Shown here: piece after piece, positions 35,909 to 46,184 of the stretch
Position numbering within the stretch: the stretch's first letter is position 1
Layout: each line of letters starts with the position of its first letter
Position numbers and translations under genes: made by a program
Source: Chromohalobacter canadensis
GTDB taxonomy: Bacteria; Pseudomonadota; Gammaproteobacteria; Pseudomonadales; Halomonadaceae
Reading direction: 5' to 3'
NCBI RefSeq assembly: GCF_034479555.1
Contig: NZ_CP140151.1
Location: forward strand, 1,922,001-1,986,000
DNA: 64,000 nt
Notes under the pieces: model-generated
The model's database searches: none
What the model was told of the DNA's origin: nothing
The model's input: the letters and a program-made list of their open reading frames with translations, nothing else

Positions 35909-36739
35909 ATGGCAGTTGTTAAGACCAAACCCACGTCCGCCGGTCGTCGTCACGTCATCAAAGTCGTCAACGACGAGCTCTATAAGGGTCGCCCTTATGC
36001 CGGCCTTTTGGAGAAGAAATCCAAGAGCGGCGGTCGTAACAATAACGGTCGTATCACTACCCGTCATGTCGGGGGTGGTCACCGTCAGCACTATCGTGTG
36101 ATCGATTTCAAACGTGCCAAGGATGGCGTTGCCGCCGTCGTTGAGCGCCTCGAATACGATCCCAATCGTAGCGCCAACATTGCGCTGCTCAAGTACCTGG
36201 ATGGCGAGCGTCGCTACATCATCGCTCCGCGCGGTGTGAAAGCGGGCGACCGTTTGGAGTCCGGCGTCAATGCAGCTATCAAGCGTGGTAACGCGCTTCC
36301 GCTGCGTAACATCCCGGTAGGGTCTACCGTGCACTGCATCGAGATGAAGCCCGGCAAGGGTGCTCAGATCGCACGGAGTGCCGGTGCCAGTGCCCAATTG
36401 GTAGCACGTGAAGGCAACTACGCTACTGTGCGTCTACGTTCCGGCGAGATGCGCAAGATTCTGGCGGAATGCCGTGCGACCTTGGGCGAAGTGGGCAATT
36501 CCGAGCACAGCCTCCGTCAACTTGGCAAGGCCGGTGCGAAGCGCTGGAGAGGTGTGCGCCCGACGGTTCGCGGTGTCGCGATGAACCCGGTGGACCATCC
36601 GCATGGTGGTGGTGAAGGCCGCTCCAGTGGTGGTCGTCACCCGGTCAGCCCGTGGGGTATTCCCACCAAGGGCCACAAGACCCGCAAGAACAAGCGCACC
36701 GACAAGCTGATCGTCCGTCGCCGCAAGGCACGGAAATAA
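35909..36739 (+). CDS. rplB: 50S ribosomal protein L2
   Basis: A 276-residue protein needed for subunit joining and peptidyl transfer. The C-terminal block [21 protein letters not shown] holds the histidine implicated in activity. The start [16 protein letters not shown] follows GGCAGGAG; the longer open frame upstream overlaps rplW and is not used. Confidence 0.98.
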   Translation: MAVVKTKPTSAGRRHVIKVVNDELYKGRPYAGLLEKKSKSGGRNNNGRITTRHVGGGHRQHYRVIDFKRAKDGVAAVVERLEYDPNRSANIALLKYLDGERRYIIAPRGVKAGDRLESGVNAAIKRGNALPLRNIPVGSTVHCIEMKPGKGAQIARSAGASAQLVAREGNYATVRLRSGEMRKILAECRATLGEVGNSEHSLRQLGKAGAKRWRGVRPTVRGVAMNPVDHPHGGGEGRSSGGRHPVSPWGIPTKGHKTRKNKRTDKLIVRRRKARK

Positions 36740-36772
36740 GATCCAACGCCAAGACATTAAGAGGTAACGGCT

Positions 36773-37048
36773 GTGCCACGTTCACTGAAGAAAGGTCCCT
36801 TTATTGACCTTCATCTGTTGAAGAAGGTTGAGACTGCAGTGGAAAAGAGCGATCGCAAACCGATCAAGACTTGGTCGCGTCGTTCCATGATCCTGCCCAA
36901 TATGGTCGGGCTCACCATTGCAGTCCATAACGGTCGCCAACACGTCCCGGTGCATGTCTCCGAGGAAATGGTTGGCCACAAGCTGGGCGAATTCGCTGCC
37001 ACCCGCACCTATCGCGGCCATGCGGCGGACAAGAAAGCCAAACGGTAA
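36773..37048 (+). CDS. rpsS: 30S ribosomal protein S19
   Basis: A 91-residue protein of the 30S head near the A-site finger. [19 protein letters not shown] and [20 protein letters not shown] identify it. The start is GTG at 36773 behind AAGAGGT. Confidence 0.97.
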   Translation: MPRSLKKGPFIDLHLLKKVETAVEKSDRKPIKTWSRRSMILPNMVGLTIAVHNGRQHVPVHVSEEMVGHKLGEFAATRTYRGHAADKKAKR

Positions 37049-37066
37049 GCCAGAGAGGTTAGAGAG

Positions 37067-37399
37067 ATGGAAGTCACAGCAAAGCTGCGTGGCGCTCGTT
37101 TATCCGCCCAGAAGGCCCGTTTGGTGGCTGACCTGGTGCGCGGTAAGCCGGTCGCCGAAGCACTGGATACATTGACGTACTCGCCGAAGAAAGCGGCGAA
37201 GATTGTCAAGAAAGTGCTTCAGTCCGCCATCGCGAATGCGGAAGAAAACAATGGCATGGACATCGACGAGCTGCGTGTCTCGACCATCTGCGTCGATGAG
37301 GGCATGACGCTTAAGCGCATCCAGCCTCGCGCCAAGGGCCGTGCGGATCGCATTTTGAAGCGCACTTGCCACATCACCGTCAAGGTAGCCGAGAAGTAG
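37067..37399 (+). CDS. rplV: 50S ribosomal protein L22
   Basis: A 110-residue protein whose beta-hairpin reaches the tunnel constriction (macrolide region). [17 protein letters not shown] and [20 protein letters not shown] are characteristic, and the hairpin shows no deletion of the kind seen in resistant mutants. Confidence 0.97.
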   Translation: MEVTAKLRGARLSAQKARLVADLVRGKPVAEALDTLTYSPKKAAKIVKKVLQSAIANAEENNGMDIDELRVSTICVDEGMTLKRIQPRAKGRADRILKRTCHITVKVAEK

Positions 37400-37410
37400 G
37401 AGTCGACCAG

Positions 37411-38109
37411 ATGGGTCAGAAAGTAAATCCGACAGGTATTCGGCTAGGCATCGTTAAGGATCACCGCTCCGTCTGGTACGCCGAGCGTGGTGCTTATGCC
37501 GATAAGCTGAATAATGACCTCGAAGTGCGCCGTTTCCTGGAGCAGCGTTTGAAAAACGCCTCTGTGAGCGACATCACCATCGAGCGTCCAGCAAATAACG
37601 CACGCATCACCATTCACACTGCCCGTCCGGGTATCGTGATTGGCAAGAAGGGCGAGGATGTTGATCGCCTGCGTCGCGACGTCTCCGAGATGATGGGCGT
37701 GCCAGTTCACGTCAACATTGAAGAGGTGCGCAAGCCTGAGCTTGATGCACAGCTCGTCGCGCAGAACGTCTGCGGCCAGCTCGAACGTCGCGTGATGTTC
37801 CGTCGTGCCATGAAACGCGCCGTACAGAACGCCATGCGCCTGGGCGCTGGCGGCATCAAGATCCAGCTGTCAGGGCGTCTTGGTGGTGCGGAAATCGCGC
37901 GTACCGAATGGTACCGCGAAGGTCGCGTGCCGCTGCACACGCTGCGCGCCGACATCGATTACGCCACTTACGAAGCGCACACCACTTACGGCGTTATCGG
38001 CGTCAAAGTGTGGGTCTTCAAGGGTGAGATCCTCGGCGGCATCGAGGAAGTGCGTGCCAAGCAGAAACAAGCTCAGGCACCGGGGCCCAAGAAGAAAGGT
38101 TCCAAGTAA
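37411..38109 (+). CDS. rpsC: 30S ribosomal protein S3
   Basis: A 232-residue protein at the mRNA entry. It starts [19 protein letters not shown], has a KH domain with [15 protein letters not shown] (GxxG-type loop) and the helicase-associated [21 protein letters not shown] segment. The C-terminus is lysine- and glutamine-rich. AGGAG lies upstream of the ATG. Confidence 0.98.
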   Translation: MGQKVNPTGIRLGIVKDHRSVWYAERGAYADKLNNDLEVRRFLEQRLKNASVSDITIERPANNARITIHTARPGIVIGKKGEDVDRLRRDVSEMMGVPVHVNIEEVRKPELDAQLVAQNVCGQLERRVMFRRAMKRAVQNAMRLGAGGIKIQLSGRLGGAEIARTEWYREGRVPLHTLRADIDYATYEAHTTYGVIGVKVWVFKGEILGGIEEVRAKQKQAQAPGPKKKGSK

Positions 38110-38123
38110 GGGGAGAGTGATCG

Positions 38124-38537
38124 ATGTTACAACCCAAGCGTACGAAATTTCGCAAGGTGCAAAAAGGCCGTAACCGCGGTCTCGCGCATCGCGGAAGCAA
38201 GGTGAGCTTCGGCGAGTATGGCCTGAAAGCCACCGGTCGTGGACGTATCACCGCTCGCCAGATCGAAGCCGGCCGCCGTGCCATTACACGTCACGTCAAG
38301 CGTGGCGGTAAGATCTGGATCCGCGTCTTCCCGGATAAGCCGATTACCGAGAAGCCGCTGGAAGTCCGTATGGGTAAGGGTAAGGGTTCCGTAGAATATT
38401 GGGTCGCCCAAATCCAGCCCGGGAAGGTGCTCTACGAGATCGAAGGCGTTTCCGAGGAGCTGGCGCGCGAGGCTTTTGACCTGGCCGCCCAGAAGTTCCC
38501 GGTCTCCACCACCTTTGTGAAACGGACGGTGATGTGA
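38124..38537 (+). CDS. rplP: 50S ribosomal protein L16
   Basis: A 137-residue A-site tRNA contact protein. [19 protein letters not shown] and the central arginine in [20 protein letters not shown] identify it. Its TGA shares one base with the rpmC ATG. Confidence 0.97.
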   Translation: MLQPKRTKFRKVQKGRNRGLAHRGSKVSFGEYGLKATGRGRITARQIEAGRRAITRHVKRGGKIWIRVFPDKPITEKPLEVRMGKGKGSVEYWVAQIQPGKVLYEIEGVSEELAREAFDLAAQKFPVSTTFVKRTVM

Positions 38538-38728
38538 TGAAAGCCCAGGAAATTCGTGAAAAATCAGTCGAAGCGCTTCAGCAGCAGCTGCTCGAGCTCC
38601 TCCGGGAGCAGTTCAACCTGCGCATGCAGAAGGCCACCGGCCAGCTGAGCCAGACCCATCTGCTCAAGCAGGTGCGTCGCGATATCGCTCGCGTTAAGAC
38701 TGTGCTCAATGAGAAGGCAGGTGACTGA
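38537..38728 (+). CDS. rpmC: 50S ribosomal protein L29
   Basis: A 63-residue two-helix protein near the tunnel exit. [20 protein letters not shown] and [17 protein letters not shown] match L29. The TGATG junction with rplP fixes the ATG at 38537 rather than the GTG one codon earlier. Confidence 0.97.
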   Translation: MKAQEIREKSVEALQQQLLELLREQFNLRMQKATGQLSQTHLLKQVRRDIARVKTVLNEKAGD

Positions 38729-38729
38729 G

Positions 38730-38990
38730 ATGGCTGAAGAAAATAATGCCCGCACACTGAATGGCAAGGTCGTGAGCGACAAGATGGACAAGTCCATCGT
38801 CGTTCAGGTCGAGCGCCGTGTCCGGCATCCGATTTACGACAAGTACGTGAAGCGCTCCACCAAACTGCACGCCCATGACGAGGCGAATCAGGCGAAGGTC
38901 GGGGATACGGTCTCTATCGAAGAGTGCCGTCCGATCTCCAAGTTGAAAGCCTGGACGCTGGTCGAGGTGGTCGAGCAGGCCAAGGGCTGA
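38730..38990 (+). CDS. rpsQ: 30S ribosomal protein S17
   Basis: An 86-residue OB-fold protein that binds 16S early in assembly. [21 protein letters not shown] and [19 protein letters not shown] are characteristic. ATG 38730 was chosen with AAGGCAGG upstream. It is the last gene of the S10 group. Confidence 0.97.
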   Translation: MAEENNARTLNGKVVSDKMDKSIVVQVERRVRHPIYDKYVKRSTKLHAHDEANQAKVGDTVSIEECRPISKLKAWTLVEVVEQAKG

Positions 38991-39041
38991 GCAGGCCAGA
39001 GCCTTTCACCAGTGCAGTCAGTTTAGGTTTGGAGAAAACCG

Positions 39042-39413
39042 ATGATTCAGACGCAGACAATGCTGGATGTCGCCGACAACAGCGGCGCGCGCCGGGTGCA
39101 ATGCATCAAGGTGCTGGGCGGTTCGCACCGTCGTTACGCCCGTGTTGGTGACGTCATCAAAGTGACGGTCAAGGAAGCGATTCCGCGAGGCAAGGTCAAA
39201 AAAGGCCAGGTCCTCAAGGCCGTCGTTGTACGTACCAAGAGTGGTGTCCGTCGTACAGACGGTTCACTGATCCGCTTCGATGGAAATGCGGCCGTTCTGT
39301 TGCAAAACGCCAACGAGCAGCCGATCGGTACCCGTATCTTCGGGCCGGTTACGCGTGAGCTTCGCAATGAGAAGTTCATGAAGATCATTTCCCTAGCGCC
39401 TGAAGTGCTGTGA
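39042..39413 (+). CDS. rplN: 50S ribosomal protein L14
   Basis: A 123-residue protein forming an intersubunit bridge and the RsfS-binding surface. [21 protein letters not shown] starts the protein and [19 protein letters not shown] follows. GGAG lies upstream. It is the first gene of the spc group; no separate promoter is obvious in the 51-base gap. Confidence 0.97.
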   Translation: MIQTQTMLDVADNSGARRVQCIKVLGGSHRRYARVGDVIKVTVKEAIPRGKVKKGQVLKAVVVRTKSGVRRTDGSLIRFDGNAAVLLQNANEQPIGTRIFGPVTRELRNEKFMKIISLAPEVL

Positions 39414-39427
39414 GGAGCGAGGCGGAT

Positions 39428-39742
39428 ATGCGAAAGATTAAACGTGACGACGAAGTAATCGTCATTGCCGGCAAGGACAAGGGCAAGCGCGGCACGATCA
39501 AACGGGTCCTGGATGGGTCCTATGTCGTGTCCGGTGTGAACATGATTAAACGTCACACCAAGCCTAACCCCATGCAAGGCAAGCAGGGGGGTATCGTCGA
39601 GCGTGAGGCCCCGATTCACGGATCCAACGTGGCCATCTTCAATCAGGAGACCGGTAAGGCGGATCGCGTCGGCTTCCAGATTCAGGAAGACGGTACCAAG
39701 GTACGTATCTACAAGTCGACGCAAAAGCAGATCGACGCCTAA
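39428..39742 (+). CDS. rplX: 50S ribosomal protein L24
   Basis: A 104-residue assembly initiator that binds 23S domain I. The KOW motif [20 protein letters not shown] is near the N-terminus. Start ATG 39428 was chosen by homology; GAGGAGCGAGGCG upstream serves as ribosome site. L24 is an alternative ligand for the 23S-like element before rplC. Confidence 0.96.
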   Translation: MRKIKRDDEVIVIAGKDKGKRGTIKRVLDGSYVVSGVNMIKRHTKPNPMQGKQGGIVEREAPIHGSNVAIFNQETGKADRVGFQIQEDGTKVRIYKSTQKQIDA

Positions 39743-39760
39743 CGCGAGTCGGGTAGCAAA

Positions 39761-40300
39761 ATGGCGAACTTGAAAGAACGTTATCAGAACGAGGTGGCAG
39801 CTCAGCTCCAAGAGCAGTTCAGCTACGCCAACGTGATGCAGATACCGCGGATCACCAAGGTGACCCTTAATATGGGCATCGGCGATGCGACCAGTGATAA
39901 AAAGCTGATCGACAACGCCGTCGGCGACCTGGAGAAACTCTCCGGTCAGAAGCCGGTAGTGACCAAGGCGCGCAAGTCAATCGCAGGCTTCAAGGTCCGC
40001 GAGGGCTGGCCGATCGGCATCAAGGTGACTTTACGTCGCGAACGGATGTGGGATTTCCTCGATCGTCTCGTGAACGTCGCGATTCCGCGCGTTCGTGACT
40101 TTCGCGGTCTGAACCCCAAGTCCTTCGATGGTCGTGGCAACTACTCAATGGGTGTGCGTGAACAGATCATCTTTCCCGAGCTCGAATATGATAAGATTGA
40201 TCGTATTCGCGGGTTGGATGTCACAATCACCACTACTGCCAACACCGATGAAGAAGGCCGTGCGCTGCTGAGCGCGCTGAACTTCCCGTTCAAGAAATAA
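39761..40300 (+). CDS. rplE: 50S ribosomal protein L5
   Basis: A 179-residue 5S-binding protein of the central protuberance. [36 protein letters not shown] and the C-terminal [11 protein letters not shown] are typical. In E. coli the S8 operator overlaps this start region; I could not confirm one here. Confidence 0.97.
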   Translation: MANLKERYQNEVAAQLQEQFSYANVMQIPRITKVTLNMGIGDATSDKKLIDNAVGDLEKLSGQKPVVTKARKSIAGFKVREGWPIGIKVTLRRERMWDFLDRLVNVAIPRVRDFRGLNPKSFDGRGNYSMGVREQIIFPELEYDKIDRIRGLDVTITTTANTDEEGRALLSALNFPFKK

Positions 40301-40310
40301 GGGTGGGATC

Positions 40311-40616
40311 ATGGCAAAGAAAAGCATGATTGAGCGTGAGCTCAAGCGCGCGAAGCTGGTAGACAAGTACGCGGCCAAGCGTGCCGAGCTCAAGGCCGTC
40401 ATCTATGACGTCAACGCTTCTGATGAAGAGCGCTTCGACGCCCAGCTGAAACTTCAGGAGTTGCCGCGTGACTCCAGTCCGGTACGCAAGCGTAATCGCT
40501 GCCGCGTGACCGGTCGTCCGCACGGCTTCTACAACAAGTTCGGCTTGGGCCGCAACAAACTGCGTGAAGCCGCCATGCGTGGCGACGTCCCTGGGCTCAA
40601 GAAGTCCAGCTGGTAA
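40311..40616 (+). CDS. rpsN: 30S ribosomal protein S14 (zinc-independent form)
   Basis: A 101-residue protein of the 30S head. This is the long, zinc-free type: it has a single cysteine ([21 protein letters not shown]) and no CxxC pairs. Start and spacing follow GGGTGGGATC. Confidence 0.97.
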   Translation: MAKKSMIERELKRAKLVDKYAAKRAELKAVIYDVNASDEERFDAQLKLQELPRDSSPVRKRNRCRVTGRPHGFYNKFGLGRNKLREAAMRGDVPGLKKSSW

Positions 40617-40644
40617 GCTACGCGAGAATCAGGAGCGCAACGTA

Positions 40645-41037
40645 ATGAGCATGCAAGATACTCTGGCGGATATGTTTACCCGTATCCGCAATGCGCAGAT
40701 GGCCACCAAGGAGACGGTTTCCATGCCGTCTTCCAACCTCAAGGTCGAGGTGGCTCGCGTATTGAAGCAAGAGGGCTATATCCACGACTTCACTGTCACG
40801 GAAGGCGCCAAGCCCCAGCTGACCGTCACTCTCAAGTACTTCGAGGGTAAGCCGGTCATCGAGCACATCCAGCGCTTTTCCAAGCCGTCCCTGCGCTCTT
40901 ACAAGGGCAAGGACACGCTGCCGAAAGTCGCGGATGGTCTGGGTATCGCGATCGTCACCACTTCTCAGGGCGTGATGACCGATCGTGCGGCGCGTCAGGC
41001 CGGTGTCGGTGGTGAAGTCATCTGCACCGTATTCTAG
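40645..41037 (+). CDS. rpsH: 30S ribosomal protein S8
   Basis: A 130-residue 16S-binding protein and, in E. coli, the spc operon repressor. [18 protein letters not shown] is the N-terminus, and the C-terminal [22 protein letters not shown] is diagnostic. AGGAGCG fixes ATG 40645 (a second ATG two codons on is internal). Confidence 0.97.
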   Translation: MSMQDTLADMFTRIRNAQMATKETVSMPSSNLKVEVARVLKQEGYIHDFTVTEGAKPQLTVTLKYFEGKPVIEHIQRFSKPSLRSYKGKDTLPKVADGLGIAIVTTSQGVMTDRAARQAGVGGEVICTVF

Positions 41038-41046
41038 GAGTTTGGA

Positions 41047-41577
41047 ATGTCCCGCGTAGCCAAATATCCGGTGAAACTACCGAGTGGCGTCGAGGTCAAT
41101 CTCGAAGCCAACAAGCTGACCGTCAAGGGCGGTCAGGGCACGCTCTCCATGACCGTGCATTCCGATGTCACCGTGGGCCAGGAAGAAGGCCAACTGACAT
41201 TTAATCCGAGCGAGTCCGCCAAAAGCTGGGCGATGGTCGGAACCACCCGTGCGCTGGTACAGAATATCGTTACTGGCGTTTCGGAAGGCTTTAGCAAGTC
41301 TCTCGAGATCAACGGCGTTGGTTACCGCGCGCAAGCAAGCGGCAACACACTCAACCTGACATTAGGCTTCTCGCACCCCGTCGAGTATACGCTGCCTGAA
41401 GGTGTGACGGCTGAAACGCCGAAGAACACCACGATCGTGCTGAAGAGCGCGGACAAGCAGAAGCTCGGCCAGGTCGCAGCGGAAATTCGTGCCTTCCGTC
41501 CGCCCGAACCCTACAAGGGCAAGGGGATTCGGTATGGCGACGAAGAAATCCGCCGCAAAGAAGCCAAGAAGAAGTAA
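41047..41577 (+). CDS. rplF: 50S ribosomal protein L6
   Basis: A 176-residue protein with two similar domains near the sarcin-ricin loop. The C-terminal [21 protein letters not shown] signature is complete. TAGGAG overlaps the rpsH stop as ribosome site. Confidence 0.97.
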   Translation: MSRVAKYPVKLPSGVEVNLEANKLTVKGGQGTLSMTVHSDVTVGQEEGQLTFNPSESAKSWAMVGTTRALVQNIVTGVSEGFSKSLEINGVGYRAQASGNTLNLTLGFSHPVEYTLPEGVTAETPKNTTIVLKSADKQKLGQVAAEIRAFRPPEPYKGKGIRYGDEEIRRKEAKKK

Positions 41578-41586
41578 GGCAGGGTT

Positions 41587-41937
41587 ATGAACGCGAAGAA
41601 AGAATCTCGTCTCCGTCGTGCCCGCCGCGCTCGCGCCAAGATCCGCGAGCTTGGCGTGTCTCGCTTGTGCGTCAATCGCACGCCGCGCCACATCTACGCG
41701 CAGATCATTTCGCCGGATGGCGGCCAAGTACTGGCCAGCGCATCCACGCTCGATAAGAGCCTGCGTGAAGGATCTACGGGCAATGCGGACGCCGCCTCCA
41801 AGGTGGGCGCCCTGATTGCCGAACGCGCAAAGGAAGCGGGCATCACCGAGGTGGCCTTTGATCGTGCCGGGTTTAAATACCACGGTCGTATCAAGGCCCT
41901 GGCAGATGCCGCTCGTGAAGGCGGCCTGGAATTCTAA
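41587..41937 (+). CDS. rplR: 50S ribosomal protein L18
   Basis: A 116-residue 5S-binding protein. The basic N-terminus [20 protein letters not shown] and [22 protein letters not shown] are characteristic, with [23 protein letters not shown] at the end region. Confidence 0.97.
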   Translation: MNAKKESRLRRARRARAKIRELGVSRLCVNRTPRHIYAQIISPDGGQVLASASTLDKSLREGSTGNADAASKVGALIAERAKEAGITEVAFDRAGFKYHGRIKALADAAREGGLEF

Positions 41938-41948
41938 AGGGTTTTACG

Positions 41949-42449
41949 ATGGCGAATAACGAACAGAAGGGCGGCGATCTGCAAGAGAAACTCGTGCAGG
42001 TAAACCGCGTCGCCAAGGTTGTGAAAGGTGGTCGTATTTTCGGCTTCACCGCACTGACCGTCGTTGGCGATGGCAACGGTCGCGTCGGCTTCGGCCGCGG
42101 CAAAGCACGTGAAGTGCCAGTCGCGATCCAGAAGGCGATGGATCAGGCTCGTCGCAACATGGTGAAGGTAAGTCTCAGTGGCTCGACGCTGCAGTACCCT
42201 ACGAAGGCCCGTCACGGCGCCTCCAAGGTGTTCATGCAGCCGGCGTCTGAAGGTACCGGCATCATTGCTGGCGGTGCCATGCGCTCCGTACTCGAACTGG
42301 CAGGCGTCCATGACGTTCTCGCCAAGTGCTACGGTTCCACCAACCCGGTGAACGTGGTGCGCGCGACTATCAAAGGTCTCGCCGCCATGCAGTCTCCGGA
42401 GGATATTGCCGCTAAGCGTGGTATGTCCGTCGAAGAGCTCGCGGGGTAA
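41949..42449 (+). CDS. rpsE: 30S ribosomal protein S5
   Basis: A 166-residue protein near the mRNA entry and the fidelity centre. The double-stranded-RNA-binding-like fold begins at [19 protein letters not shown], and [18 protein letters not shown] is the RNA contact. The residues associated with spectinomycin resistance in the N-terminal loop look wild type. Confidence 0.97.
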   Translation: MANNEQKGGDLQEKLVQVNRVAKVVKGGRIFGFTALTVVGDGNGRVGFGRGKAREVPVAIQKAMDQARRNMVKVSLSGSTLQYPTKARHGASKVFMQPASEGTGIIAGGAMRSVLELAGVHDVLAKCYGSTNPVNVVRATIKGLAAMQSPEDIAAKRGMSVEELAG

Positions 42450-42455
42450 GGCATC

Positions 42456-42641
42456 ATGGCAGCAGCAACGATCAAGGTTACCCAGACTCGTAGTACCATC
42501 GGCATTCTGGAAAAGCACAAGGCCACTATTCGTGGCTTAGGGCTGCGCCGCATCGGTCACACGGTTGAGCTGGAAGATACCCCCGCCGTACGCGGTATGG
42601 TCAACAAGGTTAATTACCTTGTGCGTGTTGAGGGAGAGTAA
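42456..42641 (+). CDS. rpmD: 50S ribosomal protein L30
   Basis: A 61-residue protein. [20 protein letters not shown] and [16 protein letters not shown] are the family signature. It lies between rpsE and rplO with short gaps. Confidence 0.97.
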   Translation: MAAATIKVTQTRSTIGILEKHKATIRGLGLRRIGHTVELEDTPAVRGMVNKVNYLVRVEGE

Positions 42642-42644
42642 TCC

Positions 42645-43079
42645 ATGAAACTCAATAGTCTGAGCCCAGCACTGGGCTCGAAGCACGCCGAGAAGCGCGT
42701 CGGGCGTGGCATCGGCTCCGGTCTGGGCAAGACCGGTGGCCGCGGCCACAAAGGCCAGAAGTCACGCTCCGGTGGGTCCGTGAAGCCCGGTTTCGAAGGC
42801 GGTCAGATGCCATTGCAGCGTCGTCTGCCGAAATACGGTTTCACGTCCATCAAGTCGCTGGCATCTGAAGAGGTGCGCGTGGCGGAGTTGGCCAAGATCG
42901 ACGGTGATATTGTCGATCTGGATAGCCTTAAGAAAGCCAACGTACTCAAGGATAACACCAAGTACGCGAAGGTGATTCTCTCCGGTGAACTGAACAAAGC
43001 AGTCACAGTTCGTGGTCTCAAGGTCACCAAGGGTGCCCGTGGCGCGATCGAAGCTGCCGGTGGCAAGGTAGAGGACTAA
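42645..43079 (+). CDS. rplO: 50S ribosomal protein L15
   Basis: A 144-residue late assembly protein. The glycine- and arginine-rich [20 protein letters not shown] segment (about 19-38) and [17 protein letters not shown] are diagnostic. Its TAA shares one base with the secY ATG. Confidence 0.97.
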   Translation: MKLNSLSPALGSKHAEKRVGRGIGSGLGKTGGRGHKGQKSRSGGSVKPGFEGGQMPLQRRLPKYGFTSIKSLASEEVRVAELAKIDGDIVDLDSLKKANVLKDNTKYAKVILSGELNKAVTVRGLKVTKGARGAIEAAGGKVED

Positions 43080-44410
43080 TGGCTAAGTCAGGAAACATGC
43101 CGGCCAGTGGAAGTGGTCTGAGTGAACTTTGGGCGCGTTTGCGTTTCGTGTTCATCGCCATAGTGGTGTACCGTATCGGTGCCCATATCCCGGTGCCTGG
43201 CATCAATCCTGACCAGCTTGCTGCCTTGTTCAGGGAAAATCAGGGTACCATCCTGGGCATGTTCAACATGTTTTCGGGTGGTGCGCTGTCGCGCATGAGT
43301 ATTTTTGCGCTGGGGATCATGCCGTATATCTCCGCGTCGATCATCATGCAGCTCCTGACGGCGGTCTCGCCTCAGCTGGAACAGCTGAAGAAGGAAGGTG
43401 AGGCTGGCCGGCGCAAGATCAACCAGTACACGCGCTACGGTACGGTGCTGCTGGCATTGATCCAAGCGACCGGCATGGCAGTCGGTCTGGTCGGACAGGG
43501 CGTCGCCTATAGCGGCGATCTCAGCTTCTACTTCACAGCGATCGTGACGTTTGTCGCGGGTGCCGTGTTCCTGATGTGGTTGGGAGAGCAGATCACTGAA
43601 AAAGGTATTGGTAACGGCATTTCCCTTATCATCTTCGCGGGTATCGTGGCGGGTCTTCCGAGCGCTATCGGCCAGTCTTTCGAGCTGGCGCGAAACGATG
43701 GGGCCTGGAATATATTGCCGTTGCTGTCGTTGGCAGTCCTGGGGATCGCGACCGTTGCATTCGTGGTCTTCATCGAGCGTGGCCAGCGGCGGATCAAAGT
43801 GAATTATCCGCGTCGTCAGGTAGGCAACAAGATGTATGCCGGGCAGAGCAGCTATCTGCCGCTGAAGGTCAACATGGCCGGTGTCATTCCGCCGATCTTT
43901 GCCTCCAGTATCTTGCTGTTCCCGGCCTCGATTGGCCAGTGGATCGGTGACGGGCAGAACATGGCCTGGCTGCAGACGGTGTCGCAGGCGCTTGGACCAG
44001 GGCAGCCGCTGTACATCTTGCTTTTCGCGGCGGCGGTGCTATTCTTCTGCTTCTTTTACACGGCGTTGGTCTTCAATCCCAAGGATGTCGCCGACAACCT
44101 GAAGAAATCGGGAGCGTTTCTACCGGGGATTCGTCCGGGGGAGCAAACGTCCCGCTATGTCGATAAGGTCATGACACGTCTGACGCTTTTCGGCGCCTTG
44201 TACATCACCGCAGTTTCCCTGATGCCCCAGTTCCTCGTGGTGGCGTGGCAAGTGCCTTTTTACTTTGGCGGCACTTCCTTGCTCATCGTGGTCGTGGTGG
44301 TCATGGACTTCATGGCCCAGGTGCAGTCGCATCTGATGTCGAATCAATATGAATCGGTGATGAAGAAGTCCAACCTGAAAGGCTATGGCAGCGGCGGTAT
44401 CCTGCGTTAA
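43079..44410 (+). CDS. secY: Preprotein translocase subunit SecY
   Basis: A 443-residue channel subunit with ten predicted membrane helices. Helix 2 and the plug region are near [25 protein letters not shown], and the large cytoplasmic loops carry [12 protein letters not shown] and the C-terminal [20 protein letters not shown]. It is coupled to rplO by a TAATG overlap. Together with secE at 17.3 kb it gives two of the three SecYEG subunits. Confidence 0.98.
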   Translation: MAKSGNMPASGSGLSELWARLRFVFIAIVVYRIGAHIPVPGINPDQLAALFRENQGTILGMFNMFSGGALSRMSIFALGIMPYISASIIMQLLTAVSPQLEQLKKEGEAGRRKINQYTRYGTVLLALIQATGMAVGLVGQGVAYSGDLSFYFTAIVTFVAGAVFLMWLGEQITEKGIGNGISLIIFAGIVAGLPSAIGQSFELARNDGAWNILPLLSLAVLGIATVAFVVFIERGQRRIKVNYPRRQVGNKMYAGQSSYLPLKVNMAGVIPPIFASSILLFPASIGQWIGDGQNMAWLQTVSQALGPGQPLYILLFAAAVLFFCFFYTALVFNPKDVADNLKKSGAFLPGIRPGEQTSRYVDKVMTRLTLFGALYITAVSLMPQFLVVAWQVPFYFGGTSLLIVVVVVMDFMAQVQSHLMSNQYESVMKKSNLKGYGSGGILR

Positions 44411-44441
44411 ACGAGCCCCGCTAGGTTTTTTGGAGAGAACG

Positions 44442-44555
44442 ATGAAAGTTCGAGCTTCCGTCAAGAAAATGTGCCGTAACTGCAAGATCATTCGGCGCAA
44501 TGGCGCGATTCGTGTCATCTGTAGCGAACCGCGGCATAAGCAGCGCCAGGGTTGA
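44442..44555 (+). CDS. rpmJ: 50S ribosomal protein L36 (zinc form)
   Basis: A 37-residue protein read directly from the sequence: it begins [15 protein letters not shown] and ends RHKQRQG. C11, C14, C27 and H32 form the zinc site, so this is the C+ type. GGAGAG lies upstream of ATG 44442. It closes the spc group before the alpha operon. Confidence 0.95.
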   Translation: MKVRASVKKMCRNCKIIRRNGAIRVICSEPRHKQRQG

Positions 44556-44583
44556 TCCTGCGCTGACTTAAAAGCGGGTGTAG

Positions 44584-44620
44584 GCATACCCCTTGTCTCC
44601 TAGGAGACAAAGGGGTATGC
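44584..44620 (+). promoter_or_regulatory. Strong hairpin between rpmJ and rpsM
   Basis: GCATACCCC-TTGTCTCC pairs with GGAGACA-A-AGGGGTATGC: a near-perfect stem of 17 pairs with one bulged base and a two-base apex. No T-run follows, so it is not a standard terminator. It lies 57 bases before rpsM, where E. coli has the S4 translational operator; an RNase III site or a part of such an operator are both possible. Confidence 0.6.
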
Positions 44621-44677
44621 TATTGCGCCCTTATAGACGACTAAACGAGCAAGCCGCTCAACATTCGGAGTAAGCTG

Positions 44678-45034
44678 ATGGCCCGTATTGCAGGCGTCAA
44701 TATCCCGGACAATAAGCATGCGGCGATCTCGCTGACCTACATCTTCGGGATTGGCCGTACACGTGCGCAGGAAATCTGCGTCGCGACCGGCATCGCGCCG
44801 ACGACGAAAGTTCAGGAGCTGTCCGCCGAACAGGTGGATGTCCTGCGTAACGAAGTCGGCAAGTATACCGTTGAAGGCGATCTTCGCCGTGATACGACGC
44901 TTAACATCAAGCGTCTCATGGACTTGGGTTGCTATCGTGGTCTGCGTCATCGTCGTGGTCTTCCGCTGCGTGGTCAGCGTACCAAGACCAATGCGCGTAC
45001 CCGTAAGGGACCGCGTAAGCCGATTCGCAAATAA
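44678..45034 (+). CDS. rpsM: 30S ribosomal protein S13
   Basis: A 118-residue protein of the 30S head that contacts P-site tRNA with its C-terminal tail. [20 protein letters not shown] at the N-terminus and [20 protein letters not shown] near the end are diagnostic. CGGAG lies upstream of the ATG. Confidence 0.97.
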   Translation: MARIAGVNIPDNKHAAISLTYIFGIGRTRAQEICVATGIAPTTKVQELSAEQVDVLRNEVGKYTVEGDLRRDTTLNIKRLMDLGCYRGLRHRRGLPLRGQRTKTNARTRKGPRKPIRK

Positions 45035-45073
45035 AACGCACGTTCTGGCGTTAAGACAGGAATAGACATCAAC

Positions 45074-45460
45074 ATGGCTAACCCGCGTAGTAACCGTAAA
45101 AAGGTGAAAAAGCAGGTAGTGGATGCGGTTGCCCACATCCATGCCTCTTTTAACAACACGATCGTGACGATCACAGACCGCCAGGGCAACGCCCTTTCTT
45201 GGGCGACTGCCGGTGGTTCGGGTTTTCGTGGTTCTCGTAAGAGCACCCCGTTCGCTGCTCAAGTGGCAAGCGAACGTGCAGCGACCGCTGCAGCCGAGTA
45301 TGGTGTGAAAAACGTCGACGTGCTGGTCAAGGGACCCGGTCCCGGCCGTGAATCCGCCGTGCGTGCGCTCAATGCTGCGGGTTTCCGCGTGCAGAGCATT
45401 ACCGACGCGACGCCCGTTCCCCATAACGGCTGCCGTCCGCCGAAGAAACGCCGCGTTTAA
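45074..45460 (+). CDS. rpsK: 30S ribosomal protein S11
   Basis: A 128-residue platform protein at the Shine-Dalgarno cleft. [20 protein letters not shown] and [18 protein letters not shown] are characteristic, with a basic C-terminus [11 protein letters not shown]. Confidence 0.97.
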   Translation: MANPRSNRKKVKKQVVDAVAHIHASFNNTIVTITDRQGNALSWATAGGSGFRGSRKSTPFAAQVASERAATAAAEYGVKNVDVLVKGPGPGRESAVRALNAAGFRVQSITDATPVPHNGCRPPKKRRV

Positions 45461-45472
45461 GGAGACAGATTC

Positions 45473-46093
45473 ATGGCACGTTATATTGGACCGAAGTGCA
45501 AACTGTCTCGTCGTGAAGGCACCGACCTCTTTCTGAAGAGCGGTGTTACTCCCTTCGAGAAAAAGTGCAAATCCGAGCAGATCCCGGGTGTCCACGGCCA
45601 GCGCCGTCAGCGTCTTTCCGACTATGGCTTGCAGCTTCGTGAGAAGCAGAAAGTACGCCGTATGTATGGCGTACTCGAGAAGCAGTTCCGCAACTACTAC
45701 AAGGAAGCGGCCCGCCTCAAGGGTGCGACCGGTGAGTTGTTGTTGCAGCTTCTCGAATCCCGACTGGACAATGTCGTCTACCGTATGGGCTTCGGCTCCA
45801 CGCGCTCAGAAGCGCGTCAGTTGGTCAGCCACAAGGCAATCGCCGTGAATGGCCGTAGCGTCAACGTGGCTTCCTATCAGGTCAAGCCGGGTGACGTGGT
45901 GTCCGTTCGTGAAAAGTCCAAGAACCAGGCGCGTATTCAAAACGCTCTGGGGATCGCCGCGAACCGTGGCGATGTGACTTGGATCGACGTCGACTCCAAG
46001 AAGATGGAAGGCACTTTCAAGGCTGTCCCGGAACGCGGCGACCTGTCTGCCGACATCAACGAAAACCTGATCGTCGAGCTGTACTCGAAGTAA
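45473..46093 (+). CDS. rpsD: 30S ribosomal protein S4
   Basis: A 206-residue primary 16S-binding protein and, in E. coli, repressor of the alpha operon. [20 protein letters not shown] starts it, and the S4 RNA-binding motif [20 protein letters not shown] (about 94-113) is complete. It is of the zinc-free type. AAGGAG precedes the ATG. Confidence 0.98.
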   Translation: MARYIGPKCKLSRREGTDLFLKSGVTPFEKKCKSEQIPGVHGQRRQRLSDYGLQLREKQKVRRMYGVLEKQFRNYYKEAARLKGATGELLLQLLESRLDNVVYRMGFGSTRSEARQLVSHKAIAVNGRSVNVASYQVKPGDVVSVREKSKNQARIQNALGIAANRGDVTWIDVDSKKMEGTFKAVPERGDLSADINENLIVELYSK

Positions 46094-46117
46094 TCATGCA
46101 GCCACTGCGTGATGCCG

Positions 46118-46140
46118 CCAGGCCCCATGCCAGGGCCTGG
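46118..46140 (+). other. Hairpin in the rpsD-rpoA gap
   Basis: CCAGGCCC-CATGCCA-GGGCCTGG, an 8-bp stem followed by TTT. It could be a weak attenuator or processing site that sets rpoA expression apart from the r-protein genes. Confidence 0.5.
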
Positions 46141-46184
46141 TTTCGAGTACCGAGTATCCGTTTGGCAGCCTGAAAGGTGTTCTT

